A stretch of 64,000 nt of DNA from Pseudomonas sp. A-RE-19 (GCF_019956555.1 NZ_JAHBDQ010000072.1:1-64000), one strand, 5' to 3'. Shown: positions 35,003 to 45,100, counted from the first letter of the stretch. Notes: generated by a model from the letters alone, not told the origin. A program made the numbers and translations.

Positions 35003-36454
35003 TCAGACCATCGGGTCGCCAACGTGCAGGATTTTCATCCCGTTGGTGCCGCCGGTGGTGTGGTAGCTGTCGCCCTTGGTCAGGATGACCCAGTCGCCTT
35101 TCTCCACAACGCCGCGTTTGAGCAACTCGTCGATCGCGGCCTGGCTGACTTGCTCAGGCGGCAGCGATGCCGGGTCGAACGGTACGGTGTAGACGCCACG
35201 GAACATGGCCGCGCGGGCCTGGGTTTCGCGGTGCGGGGAGAACGCGTAGATCGGCACCGAAGAACGGATGCGCGACATGATCAACGGCGTGTAACCACTT
35301 TCGGTCAAGGCGATGATCGCCTTCACGCCCGGGAAGTGGTTGGCGGTGTACATGGCCGCCAGGGCGATGCTCTGGTCGCAGCTTTCGAAGACCTTGCCGA
35401 TGCGGTGGCTGGAGGTCTTGCTGGTCGGGTGCTTTTCAGCGCCGATGCAGATACGCGCCATGGCCTGTACGGCTTCCAGCGGATACAAACCGGCAGCACT
35501 TTCAGCCGAGAGCATCACGGCGTCGGTGTAGTCGAGTACGGCGTTGGCTACGTCGGACACTTCGGCGCGGGTCGGCATCGGGTTCTGGATCATCGACTCC
35601 ATCATCTGGGTCGCGACGATCACAGCCTTGTTGTGGCGGCGTGCGTGCAGAATGATTTTCTTCTGAATACCCACCAGCTCGGCGTCGCCGATTTCCACAC
35701 CCAGGTCACCACGGGCCACCATCACCGCGTCGGAGGCCTTGATCAGGCCGTCGAGGGTTTCGTCGTCGGCCACGGCTTCGGCGCGTTCGATCTTCGCCAC
35801 CAGCCAGGCAGTACCGCCGGCTTCGTCGCGCAGTTGACGGGCGTATTCCATGTCGGCGGCGTCACGCGGGAAGGATACCGCGAGGTAGTCGACTTCCATT
35901 TCCGCAGCGAGCTTGATGTCGGCCTTGTCTTTTTCGGTCAGGGCCGGAGCGGTCAGGCCGCCACCGCGACGGTTGATGCCTTTGTGGTCCGACAGCGGGC
36001 CGCCGATGGTCACGGTGCAGTGCAGCTCGGTGGCGGTGGCGGTATCGACGCGCATGACCACACGGCCGTCGTCGAGCAGCAGCTCGTCGCCCACGCCGCA
36101 GTCTTTCACCAGATCCGGGTAGTCGATGCCGACCACTTGCTGGTTGCCTTCGGTCAACGGATGGCTGGTGGAGAAGGTGAACTGGTCACCGATCTTCAGC
36201 TCGATCTTCTTGTTGGCGAATTTGGCGATACGAATTTTCGGGCCTTGCAGGTCACCCAGCAGGGCGACGAAGCGGCCGTGCTTGGCAGCGAGGTCACGCA
36301 CCAGCTTCGCGCGAGCCTTGTGCTCGTCGGGGGTGCCGTGGGAGAAGTTCAGACGGGCGACGTCCAGGCCAGCCAGAATCAGCTGTTCAAGAACTTCCGG
36401 CGAGTTACTGGCCGGGCCAAGGGTAGCGACGATTTTGGTACGACGGACGGACAT
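35003..36454 (-). CDS. pyk: Pyruvate kinase
   Basis: 483 residues. Converts phosphoenolpyruvate and ADP to pyruvate and ATP. Family motifs are all present: RRTKIVATLGPASNSPE at the N-terminus, ARLNFSHGTPDEH, the active-site region VMVARGDLGVEIG and the cation/substrate segment DYTDAVMLSAESAAGLYP. The C-terminal regulatory domain is complete. The start MSVRRTK is typical. Its position near fumarase, GGDEF and reductase genes corresponds to P. aeruginosa pykA (PA4329). Confidence 0.95.
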   Translation of the reverse strand: MSVRRTKIVATLGPASNSPEVLEQLILAGLDVARLNFSHGTPDEHKARAKLVRDLAAKHGRFVALLGDLQGPKIRIAKFANKKIELKIGDQFTFSTSHPLTEGNQQVVGIDYPDLVKDCGVGDELLLDDGRVVMRVDTATATELHCTVTIGGPLSDHKGINRRGGGLTAPALTEKDKADIKLAAEMEVDYLAVSFPRDAADMEYARQLRDEAGGTAWLVAKIERAEAVADDETLDGLIKASDAVMVARGDLGVEIGDAELVGIQKKIILHARRHNKAVIVATQMMESMIQNPMPTRAEVSDVANAVLDYTDAVMLSAESAAGLYPLEAVQAMARICIGAEKHPTSKTSSHRIGKVFESCDQSIALAAMYTANHFPGVKAIIALTESGYTPLIMSRIRSSVPIYAFSPHRETQARAAMFRGVYTVPFDPASLPPEQVSQAAIDELLKRGVVEKGDWVILTKGDSYHTTGGTNGMKILHVGDPMV

Positions 36455-36629
36455 GCAAAGACTCCTGAGTTCAAGCGCTAGCAGAGGCTACTATGGTCTT
36501 TGGGTGTAGTCATTGTTCGTTTGCACTACTTAATGCTTTCTTTATTGAACCCCCAACAACTTTGCTGCAACCCATCCTGAAGATTTCCGTCAGCGGGTCG
36601 ATACAGAGCGCAAGACAGGAGATCCCCCT

Positions 36630-37004
36630 ATGCGATTCGTGCTCATTGCCGTCCTTGCCCTCAGTGTTGTGGGCTGCACCCGTTGGTCGATGAACCATCA
36701 TTTGAATAATGCCTACAGCGCCTATGACCGTGGCAACTGCGAGCAGGTGATGCTCGAACTGTCCAAGGTCGAACGTGATAGCCGTGCGCGGCCGTATGTG
36801 TGGCCGGAAGTGTCGATGATGCGCGGCCAGTGCCTGGAACGACAAAAGCTGTTTATTGATGCGGCCCAGACTTACGAGTTCATCATTGCGTCCTACCCGC
36901 AAAGCGAATACGCCTACCGCGCCCGCGCCCGTCTGGAAACCTTGCAGAGCCTTGGGCATTACCCGACTCGCAGCGCGGCGGTCGTGCGCCCGACCCGGTT
37001 CTGA
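36630..37004 (+). CDS. Small lipoprotein with tetratricopeptide-like helices
   Basis: 124 residues. A lipoprotein signal ends in LSVVGC, with the lipidated cysteine at residue 16. The mature part is helical with a TPR-like pattern: NNAYSAYDRGNCEQVMLEL and then AAQTYEFIIASYPQSEYAYRARARL. Similar small TPR lipoproteins assist envelope complexes. A purine-rich GGAGATCCCCCT precedes the ATG. No specific function can be assigned. Confidence 0.82.
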   Translation: MRFVLIAVLALSVVGCTRWSMNHHLNNAYSAYDRGNCEQVMLELSKVERDSRARPYVWPEVSMMRGQCLERQKLFIDAAQTYEFIIASYPQSEYAYRARARLETLQSLGHYPTRSAAVVRPTRF

Positions 37005-37236
37005 TTGAAGCGGCTGGCTGACCGGCGGCGGTGAGCTATAGTCGAATAAATCGATTTAGAGCCTTGTTTCTAATTCGAGGTAACACCTGTGATCGGCAGC
37101 AGTAAGCGACAGCGTAGGGATGGACTGTCGCACCAGGATCGGGGAGAGCGCGGCTTATGCTTATAAAGCAATAGAGCAGGCCCGTTCCGAAGCATTAGTG
37201 CGGCCCTGCTTAAGGGCCTTGCGTAGCGAAATCAAC

Positions 37237-37596
37237 ATGTTCACTGACCGCCGGATCGAGCGGCATCAACTGCCGTATTTTCTCAAAGTGTTCAACAGCG
37301 TTACCGACAAGCCCATTGGCTTTCTGGGCAATCTGTCCGAGGACGGGCTGATGTTGATCAGCCAGTTGCCGATAATGGTGGGCGCCGATTTTAATCTGCG
37401 CCTGAAAATCCCCATGGAGGGAAATTGTCAGCAGGTGATCGACCTCAATGCCTGTTGCCTGTGGTGTCACGAAGACGCAACCCCCCACCACTATGACGCC
37501 GGCTTCAGCCTGCAACGGGCACCGCCGGAATATGGGCAATTGGTGGAGGCGTTGAAGCAGTACTTCAGTTTTCAGCCGTTGCCTGCCTCTGCCTGA
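37237..37596 (+). CDS. PilZ-domain c-di-GMP-binding protein
   Basis: 119 residues, a stand-alone PilZ domain. The N-terminal RxxxR motif is in TDRRIERHQ (Arg5 and Arg9) and the NxSxxG motif is NLSEDG at residues 32-37, so both c-di-GMP-binding elements are intact. The start MFTDRRIERH is chosen because the domain begins there; the frame is open for 39 codons upstream with no family match. A diguanylate cyclase is encoded 3.4 kb away, but partnership is only a possibility. Confidence 0.82.
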   Translation: MFTDRRIERHQLPYFLKVFNSVTDKPIGFLGNLSEDGLMLISQLPIMVGADFNLRLKIPMEGNCQQVIDLNACCLWCHEDATPHHYDAGFSLQRAPPEYGQLVEALKQYFSFQPLPASA

Positions 37597-37621
37597 AGGT
37601 TGCGGCGGCTTCACAATCGTC

Positions 37622-37713
37622 ATCGCGAGCAGGCTCGCTCCCACAGGAGATTTGAGTTGAACACAAGAATTGTGATCAGCGCCTACCACTGTGGGAGCGA
37701 GCCTGCTCGCGAT
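37622..37713. repeat. REP pair (TGTGGGAGCGAGCCTGCTCG family)
   Basis: Inverted copies at 37622-37645 and 37690-37713, between the convergent PilZ and DUF6124 genes. Confidence 0.88.
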
Positions 37714-37743
37714 GGCGTCAGTACAGACGCCGACATCTAAAGG

Positions 37744-38118
37744 TCAGGCCGGGCTGATTGCCCGCTCGTTATCCAGCGACCGCTCCACCAGCATCAACCC
37801 CATCTCACTCATCTGATAAATCGCCATCGCCAGATGCCGCGGCTTGTCGTCCAGGCTTTCTGCCAGGTCGAGCAGCAAAATGCTCACCGAGGAAAAGGTT
37901 TCATAGGTCTGGATGGCCAGGGCTTCGGGGTTTGCATCAGGTACGACGGTGAACATTTTCATGGCACGGTCCTGGGATGAGCGCAGTGGTTCGATGTCGG
38001 GTTTGAGGTAGTGGTCGAGGGCCTTGTCGGCGGCGGCGTGGAGCTTTCTTGAATCGAGGGTGGCGTAGGGGGAAACCGGGTCGGTTTCGGGTGGGGGATT
38101 GGGTGTGGCTTTGAACAT
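37744..38118 (-). CDS. DUF6124 (DUF3077-like) family protein
   Basis: 124 residues. The start MFKATPNPPPETDPVSPY and the following KLHAAADKALDHYL are hallmarks of a small protein family abundant in Pseudomonas and of unknown function. The second half is a helical segment (FSSVSILLLDLAESLDD, HLAMAIYQMSEMGLMLVERSLD). No catalytic motif is visible. The gene has an unusually elaborate, apparently structured leader (38119-38320), suggesting control at the RNA level. Confidence 0.85.
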   Translation of the reverse strand: MFKATPNPPPETDPVSPYATLDSRKLHAAADKALDHYLKPDIEPLRSSQDRAMKMFTVVPDANPEALAIQTYETFSSVSILLLDLAESLDDKPRHLAMAIYQMSEMGLMLVERSLDNERAISPA

Positions 38119-38320
38119 ATTCGCGATTCCGTGATTAGGGCTACCACCTTCTCGCGACTAAACGAGGGGTGGCGGCTGGACGCAGGTTAGTCGACCGGGG
38201 AATCACGAAAAACCGGCGCGCCCGAAGGCGCCCTGCGAACAGCCACCATCGAGTGCGGGGATAGGGACTACCCGACTGGATGACGCTTATGCACATTCAT
38301 GAAACCCCGGGCGACTAAAC
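38119..38320 (-). promoter_or_regulatory. Candidate structured leader / attenuator of the DUF6124 gene
   Basis: In minus-strand sense the order is as follows. First TTTAGTCGC (38311-38319), then a GC hairpin with TTCG loop and T5 tail (38208-38233, terminator-like). Next comes an outer stem CGTGATT/AATCACG (38201-38207 with 38130-38136) enclosing an inner stem CGACTAA/TTAGTCG (38187-38193 with 38155-38161). GGTGG and CCACC (38168-38172, 38144-38148) could add a pseudoknot. The upstream TTTAGTCG copy could compete for CGACTAA. I recall similar leaders before this gene family in other pseudomonads but know no named RNA family. Confidence 0.55.
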
Positions 38321-38734
38321 CCGATCGCTGATTGGCAGCGACGCGGATCACGTTACGGGGCAGGGCCGAGGTGCACAAGCCGGCGGATTCTGGCGGATGT
38401 GTAGTCCGTTGCGCAAGACGCTGTAGTCATCAGGCCACTGCGAAATATATGACCATACCGTTCGTCGGGACTGTCAGAACTGTCAGGTGTTCAGGCGGGA
38501 GGAACGGGCATTCAATGAACCAACAATCTTTCTGACCACGGTACCCCTACATGAAAAGCGTTAACGAATAGGGTCTCCAGTCGCTCCCATAAAACAATGC
38601 TGCTCTCGGAGTTGCCGGCATGACAAGTCGTGGTGCAGCAATGACGCAGTATTAACTGAATCGCAAAGGTTCTGATTATTTTGCCAGTGCCCGATGCCTG
38701 CAATGGGACTGCGAGAACAACTAAGGAGTTAGTT
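38321..38734. other. Intergenic stretch before the Ig-repeat gene
   Basis: 414 bases without a credible gene, between the DUF6124 leader and the first Ig-repeat gene. It contains the shared Tc motif copy 2 (38471-38486) and AAGGAG at about 38723. It is more A+T-rich towards the right end. No REP element or terminator is visible. Confidence 0.55.
38471..38486. promoter_or_regulatory. Shared Tc motif, copy 2 (upstream of the Ig-repeat gene)
   Basis: CTGTCAG-AA-CTGTCAG, followed by GT. It has the same 16-bp length and spacing as the palindrome before tcB, with one base change turning the right half into a direct repeat. It lies about 250 bases before the start codon at 38735. Confidence 0.55.
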
Positions 38735-41700
38735 ATGGATATCAATGACAGTGTCGAAAAAAATGCCAACGATGTAGATTTGGCGGATGTATCGGATGAC
38801 GTCAAAAAAGATGCAGGTATTGAGAGAACTCAGGAACAGGAAAGTGCTCTGCGTAACCTGTTCAGGGGGACTGGGAACATTCGGGTTACTTATGACAATC
38901 TTTGGGCGGACCTCGAGTACTACTATGAATGGCACCCAGAGGGGACGTCGATTACTGTTGGTGCAATACGTTACAGGGCTTTCGACAATGACAGAAAGTA
39001 CGGTGATATCGATTTAGGTTACTTTACGCCCGTCGATTGGTGGGAGGCTCGCCTGACAGAAGACGCTATTCAAGATGGCAATTGGCACAATATTTCCGGG
39101 GGAGATGTACCTAAAAGGGCAACCCTTGGAGAACCCGTAGAGGTAAAGTTCGCATATACATGGGATATGCCTGCTTGGGACCCAAAAAGCGCGAGCTCAG
39201 ATTATATATCCTATAGTGTTCCTGCCCCGATTATTTCAGGGCCATCAGGTGAGATTGCCGAAAGAGAGTTTACTGTCAGGGGAACGAACGGCGCATATGG
39301 CTATGGCGTGATCCACGTTTTCAACTCTAGCAGCAATGATTTTTTGAGTGAGGCTCACCTTGACATTAATGGCGGCTGGACGGCGTCTGTCACTCTACCG
39401 AGTGGGACAGATGAACTGACATTTTACGCCCGCCAGATAATCGGAACTCGCCTGTCCAATTATTCCAATCATAATAGGGTGTTCCTGAAGCAGGTAGTAG
39501 TACCCGTCCCCCGCATTGATTCTCCCGCCAATGGAACGGTACCCAACAAGCAGTTCGTAGTCAGGGGATCTAATGGCAATGCCAGTGAAGGTTCGATCTC
39601 GCTTTATAACAACGCTAATGGCACCGTTTTGGCCGTTGCTACCATCGGCGCAGGTGGCAGCTGGACAGCGAACGTCACCCTGCCGAGTGAGACACAACCT
39701 CTGACGTTTTACGCCAAGCAGAAATTCGGAGACAAGGAATCCGGTAATTCAAATTCGGTAACCGTGCAACTGGCCCAACCGGATAACCCCGACATTACCG
39801 CCCCCGTCTCCGGCTCGGTTCAACCTACGACGTTTACCCTTTCCGGCAACAAGGGTACCGTAGGCGCCAGGATTCGGGTGTTCAAAGACCTGACCAATGA
39901 CAAGGTTGGCGAAAGTGCTGCGCTGACCAGCGCTAACTGGACCTGCTCCGTCACGGTGGCCCCCGGTCCGATATCGCTGGTCGCACAAGCGTTCAAAGAT
40001 GGATGGGAGTCGGTGCGCAGCGAAGCCGTCGCGTACAAAATCACCCCCCCTGCCATCACTGCCGTCGTCGCCACTCATACCGAAACCACTGTGACTTTTT
40101 CCGGCTCCGGCCACACCGGAGCCACGGTCGAGATCACTAAAGTCAGCGGGCCGGAGGCAACGATGCCGTCCCCCGCCACGGTCACCGGCGGCAAGTGGGA
40201 AGCCACAGCGACCAACTGGCCCTTCGGAACATACAGCCTGACGGCAATCCAGAAGGTTTCCGACAATGCCGGTGGCTGGATCGAGTCGCAGCCGTACACA
40301 TTCACCGTCGACCGAGTGGTTCCGCAGCCAGGCAATGTCACCTACACAACGGACTACCGGCCGACATTCTCTGGTACCGGCTATAACGGCGCGACAGTGA
40401 AGCTGTTCGCCGCCAACAATGTCACTCCGGTCGCCCCCGACGCGCGCGTGTCCGATCGCCGATGGTCGAGCCAGGCATCGGAAGTATGGGGGCCGACGTT
40501 TGAGCGGGAGGTTCATCTCAAACAATATCTGGGTGGTCAGGAGTCGCCGACATGGTTGGTTGTGAAGGTCACCATCGCGCCATTGGCACCTGGCATGAAC
40601 GAGCCGGTAGAGGATGGCCTCTCGCCGCAACTCAGTGGCACCTGCTGGCCGGGCGCTGTTTTGCAATTGACGTACAGCGACAGCCCCTCCATCTCTCATC
40701 CCGTCACCAATAACAATGGGACCTGGAGTTTCCGGCGCGACACGCCGTTTGCCGAAGATGTCATCCACACCGTCTCGATCACGCAGACCGCCGCCGGGCA
40801 AACCTCAGTACCAGGCTCCAAGACCTTCGAGGTCTTCCTGCCTGTTCTCAAGCCGACGATCACCCAGCCTGATCCCTCCTCGGAAGTCGGTCGCGACGTC
40901 ACCATCGAGGGTGGGAACGGCATGGTCGGGGCCACGATGCAGTTGCGTGATGCGCAGTTCGGAAGGAATCTGGGCGATCCCAAAGTGCTGACCCAAAATG
41001 GTCACTGGTCAATCGACCTCGTCGGGCTGGAATTTCGGCCGTACACCATTGACGCGAAACAGACGCGCAAGGGGCGGGAAAACCAAAGTGATCCGCATGT
41101 TTTTGACGTGGTGGTATTACCTCCGGAATTTACAGCCCCCGTGGAAAACGGCAGCCTGCCGCGTACCGCGATGATCGAGGGAACGGCGTTGCCGTTCGGG
41201 AAGGTTAGCGTCTGGCTGCAGGGCGTGGACGAGCCTTTGCTCAAGGATATCGAGGTGGACAGGGACGGGCACTGGAAGGCCGAGGTGACCTTGCCCGTGG
41301 GCAGAAAAACCATTTGGGCGGTACAGACCTTTGAGGGGCTTACGTCCAAAAACAGTCAGCAGTTGAATTACAACGTGGTGCCGGCGTCCCCGGTTATCGA
41401 AACCCCGACCAGCAACGAGCCCATCGGTGCCCGCACGGTGGTCTCTGGCTTCGGCGTGCCGGGGGATACCATCACGGTGAGGCTGAACGATGGCGCACAA
41501 ACCGTACTGGGGAGCAGCCCGGTACTGGAAGACCGCACCTGGTCGCTGACGGTGACCATTGAACGGCTTGGCGGCCCCTGCGATCTGATCGCCGTGGCGT
41601 CACTTGACGGTTTCGATTCCGCCAGTTCCGCGCGCTCGGTTGTACTGGGCACGTACCTGCCATCAATTGATGTGCCAACGCCGGGAAGCTGGGTCAGCGG

Positions 41701-41956
41701 CCCGGTCCGATTCGAAGGCCGGGGCAGGCCGGGTGTCGGGCAAGTCGTGAGCTGGTTCAACCCCGACCTGAAGTGGTCGGCGGATGTACCCGTCAGTCCC
41801 GGCAACTGGCAGGGCGAGGCGGGGCAGTCTATGTCCGCGGGTGGCCATTGGTGCCGGTTTACCCAAACCCTCACGGACGGTGCGGATGGCGCGACGATCT
41901 CCGACTGGGTCGAGAGCCAGCGCTTCGAAATCCTGCCGCCGTCGACGCAGCCCTGA
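38735..41956 (+). CDS. Large Ig-like repeat protein 1, associated with the Tc locus
   Basis: 1073 residues with no signal peptide (start MDINDSVEKNANDVD after AAGGAG). An acidic N-terminus and a domain of about 120 residues that I do not recognise (LRNLFRGTGNIRVTYDNL, AIRYRAFDNDRKYGDIDLG) precede ten tandem Ig-like beta-sandwich repeats. Each is about 85-95 residues and starts like PxIxxPxxG, with GxW in the middle and FxAxQ near the end. Repeats 1 and 2 share nearly identical VTLPS...LTFYA segments, a recent duplication. It may be adhesive or a toxin accessory. The 5' part is visibly A+T-richer than the core genes. Function is an inference from the neighbouring tcaA/tcaB. Confidence 0.8.
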   Translation: MDINDSVEKNANDVDLADVSDDVKKDAGIERTQEQESALRNLFRGTGNIRVTYDNLWADLEYYYEWHPEGTSITVGAIRYRAFDNDRKYGDIDLGYFTPVDWWEARLTEDAIQDGNWHNISGGDVPKRATLGEPVEVKFAYTWDMPAWDPKSASSDYISYSVPAPIISGPSGEIAEREFTVRGTNGAYGYGVIHVFNSSSNDFLSEAHLDINGGWTASVTLPSGTDELTFYARQIIGTRLSNYSNHNRVFLKQVVVPVPRIDSPANGTVPNKQFVVRGSNGNASEGSISLYNNANGTVLAVATIGAGGSWTANVTLPSETQPLTFYAKQKFGDKESGNSNSVTVQLAQPDNPDITAPVSGSVQPTTFTLSGNKGTVGARIRVFKDLTNDKVGESAALTSANWTCSVTVAPGPISLVAQAFKDGWESVRSEAVAYKITPPAITAVVATHTETTVTFSGSGHTGATVEITKVSGPEATMPSPATVTGGKWEATATNWPFGTYSLTAIQKVSDNAGGWIESQPYTFTVDRVVPQPGNVTYTTDYRPTFSGTGYNGATVKLFAANNVTPVAPDARVSDRRWSSQASEVWGPTFEREVHLKQYLGGQESPTWLVVKVTIAPLAPGMNEPVEDGLSPQLSGTCWPGAVLQLTYSDSPSISHPVTNNNGTWSFRRDTPFAEDVIHTVSITQTAAGQTSVPGSKTFEVFLPVLKPTITQPDPSSEVGRDVTIEGGNGMVGATMQLRDAQFGRNLGDPKVLTQNGHWSIDLVGLEFRPYTIDAKQTRKGRENQSDPHVFDVVVLPPEFTAPVENGSLPRTAMIEGTALPFGKVSVWLQGVDEPLLKDIEVDRDGHWKAEVTLPVGRKTIWAVQTFEGLTSKNSQQLNYNVVPASPVIETPTSNEPIGARTVVSGFGVPGDTITVRLNDGAQTVLGSSPVLEDRTWSLTVTIERLGGPCDLIAVASLDGFDSASSARSVVLGTYLPSIDVPTPGSWVSGPVRFEGRGRPGVGQVVSWFNPDLKWSADVPVSPGNWQGEAGQSMSAGGHWCRFTQTLTDGADGATISDWVESQRFEILPPSTQP

Positions 41957-41986
41957 CACCTTAAGTCCGACGAACGGTCATCAAGA

Positions 41987-42002
41987 CTGTCATTTCTGAC
42001 AG
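41987..42002. promoter_or_regulatory. Shared Tc motif, copy 3 (upstream of tcaA)
   Basis: CTGTCAT-TT-CTGACAG, 104 bases before the tcaA ATG. It has the same 7+2+7 layout as the sites at 30621 and 38471. It also forms a 6-bp hairpin with loop TTTC. Confidence 0.55.
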
Positions 42003-42048
42003 TAGACGATGACCGGCTACAGGCGCCAAATCTATTCAATCGAACGCA

Positions 42049-42072
42049 CGGCCTGACAGGTTTGTCAGGCCG
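42049..42072. promoter_or_regulatory. 10-bp perfect hairpin in the tcaA leader, carrying two more TGACAG/TGTCAG halves
   Basis: CGGCCTGACA and TGTCAGGCCG (42049-42058, 42063-42072) pair perfectly around GGTT. It lies 33 bases before tcaA and only about 90 bases after the Ig-repeat stop. It could be a terminator without a T-tract, or a second operator of the TGTCAG type. Confidence 0.5.
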
Positions 42073-42105
42073 TTCAGGGCAGTTATCGACTCAAGGAACC
42101 TGACA

Positions 42106-45100
42106 ATGGCTGACTCCCGCCCGGCTTCCCAACTGCTGAACCAGGTGTTCAGTGACGAACAACGAACACAATATGCAGCACTCCAGGCATACCTCAATGA
42201 AGGTGGTTCGATCTTTCCTCTGGTGGAAGGCGGGGTGCGGGGGCTGGAGCGGGACTATGGCGTGAGCCCGGATGATGCCCGTCAGTTTCTGCGCCGCGCC
42301 AACAGCATGGCCATTTATGTGCGGCGCCAGTTCATCGAGCACCGCCTGCGGCGTCACAAAACAGAGAAGGCAGGGGCGGGCAGCGGTTTGTTGGCGTTGG
42401 TTGATGGCCCCAGTTTTGAGCGGTTGTTCAGTCCCGACTTCGACCGTCTTTGCCCTCCGTTGGCGCTGGAATCGCTTGCCTCACCCGTGGCGTATTTGCT
42501 TGAGCTGCTGAGGTGGATCGAACAGCGCATCGAGGCCGCTTCAGACTCCACGCTAAAACTGCCGCTGCATGATCGCCGCAAGGATTTGAAGGAACTGCTT
42601 GTCGACTTCAATGCAGTGCATCAATCGGTGTCTTCGGTCGACATCATCGTCCCGGTGCTGGAAACGTTCATCCAGGCGCATGAGGCTCAAGAGGATCTTG
42701 AACAGGCGATGATCGAGGCGCGCTATCCCAATGGGCTTCCTTACTACCAACACTGGGTCACCGTGGATACGGTCGCCCGTCACCATGGCCTGTCGGTGGG
42801 CAATTTTGCACACATGGTGGATATTTCCTTTCCCTATTTTTTACAGCCCAAGGCCTGGGACGAGGATGCAGGGCGAGCCTTGGCTCATGCGTCGGGATTG
42901 GGGCCCTATCAACGAACATTGCTGACCGAAGATCCCCCGACATTAGATCAACACGAAGTCTTCTACTCGCAGAACTTTGGTGCCAAAGGCGTATCGTGGC
43001 AGAACCTCAATCAGGTGCCATTCTTCGGCGAGCGAACCAAGCTCGACACCCCGGGGCTCGAAGCGTTGCTGTCGGTACGCGATGATGCGCCGGTGCGCTC
43101 TCCCAACGTCAAGTTCTCGGAAGTGGTGCCTGAAGAGCCCGAAAGCGAGCGTTCCGGTTCGGTTTACATCAATGCCAATACCCATCCTGCTATCAGTATT
43201 ACAGGTAGGGACGAGGGGCCATCATTCCTTCATCGATTGTCAGTGAACCCCCTCGTCGCGGAGGGGCTTGAACGTCTCGACCGGATGAACCGCAAGTTGC
43301 GTCTGGATCAGTGGCTGGAACTGCCCAGCGAGCAGGTGGATGCGTTGTTGGCGGCGGGTATCCGGGCTGAAGCGCGCGGCAAACCATCGGTCGATGCAGC
43401 ACCGGCCGATGCATGGAGGATCACGGAAAGGGTCATTCACGCACTGGGCCTGTTTCAGTCGTTACGCCAGCGTTATGGCTGTACAGCGCCAGACTTTGCG
43501 GCGTTTATAGATACGTTGTCGATTTATGGTCGCGGTGAAGCACTCTCGCAGTTCGATCAAGTTTTCAATAACCAGGGCGACTATCGTGAACCCTTGGTGC
43601 TCGATGCCGGCAAATTCCCGGTGTTGCCCGTACAGGGCATGCCCGAACTGACAGTCACTCAGCTGTGCAGCGCTTTAGGGCTCGATCTGCAGACCTATCA
43701 TTATCTGGCCTTGGCGATTGCCGCTGCTCATGGCGTCACAGACAACATGCTGTCGCGTACCCCGGAGATCATCTCCAGCTTCTACCGCATGGTGAAACTG
43801 CCGCGCTTGTTGGGCATTACGCCGGTCGAAGGCGTGCTGATGCTGACATTGCTCGGCGGGGAGTCATGGGTCAATGGCTTGGCGGGTGTTCCGCGGATCA
43901 ATACGACTAGAGTTGATACGCCCGATGTGCTGAACCTCATCTATGCCATGCATTCGTGTGCGGGGTGGTGTGCGGATCTCGATCTTCCGATGCTGTGGAT
44001 GCTTCAGCAGATTTCGGAGCCGCAAGTCTCGGCGGCCGCGCAGCCTGAGCTGCAGTTATTTGAACAGATGCGCAACCTGTTGTCCGGCGCATTGTTTACC
44101 AACTCGGCGCTGTTAATGGCCGGTGTACCGGCGCTGACAGGCGCCAGTTGGCTGGATTTGTTGACCATGCTGGTCGATTCCGATGGGCTGGTCATGGCCC
44201 ATTCAGGAACGGAGGCCGACTATTTGGCCTTTGCCCGGGTAGCGCTCGATGGTGCGGTGAGGGGTGGCCTCGGTGATATCGACGAAACTGTGCGCGCTGC
44301 CATTGTCGAGAAAATGCTCGGTGTACTCCTGCAGGCCAGAATCGCTCAAGTATCGGTGGTCAAGGAATGTCTGGCGGTTTATGCGGGTGTCGACGCCGAG
44401 CAGGTATTGCAGGTGTTGTTCTGGGCCGATGCAACGGTGCATCGACTGTTGCGTCAGGTGCTCGAACGCGTCTTTTCGGACCTCGAAGAATCCGTAAGGG
44501 GGCGCAATGAACAGCCTGATCCACTGCTCGCGCTGTTGGCCGATATTCGCCGCCGCAGCACGGTGGTCGCGAAACTGGATCTCAGCGCCGAGCTGTTGCA
44601 GGACTATCTGGATTACGGTCATAAGGCCTGGCTGGATCAGGACGACAAGCATGCGTTCACCGTGAGCACGCTTTACTACCTGACCTCGCTGACCCGGGCA
44701 TTTGAGTTGAGTGAGCAGCCGGCGCAGGAACTGCTCGATTACCTGCGCGAGGTCAATGCACTGCCTTCCGTGACGGGTGATGCCCTGCGTCTGGCTCAGC
44801 AAGCGGCATCGATCAGGCTGGCCAGGTTTTTTGATTGGAGCGTGCTGGAGGTGCGCGAGTGTGTCAGCCGCATCGACTCAGAGCTCAAGATCCTGAAAAA
44901 CCTGACCCAGCTGGATCTGTTCATGCGCATTCGAGTGCTGGCGTCGCACACCGGCATGGATGCCTTGACGATCTTCCTGATGGGCACTTTGCCGGAGGAG
45001 GTGGACAAAACGGCGTACAAGGACGCCGCCGACCATGCGTTGCCGAGCCTGTCCGAATCCGGTGCGCCTCTGGCTACCGTCACCGAGGAACTGAAACAGA

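Noticed and set aside
34802..36481. 559-aa open frame opposite pyruvate kinase
   Set aside because: Antisense shadow with no recognisable domain; it begins inside a REP pair and terminator.
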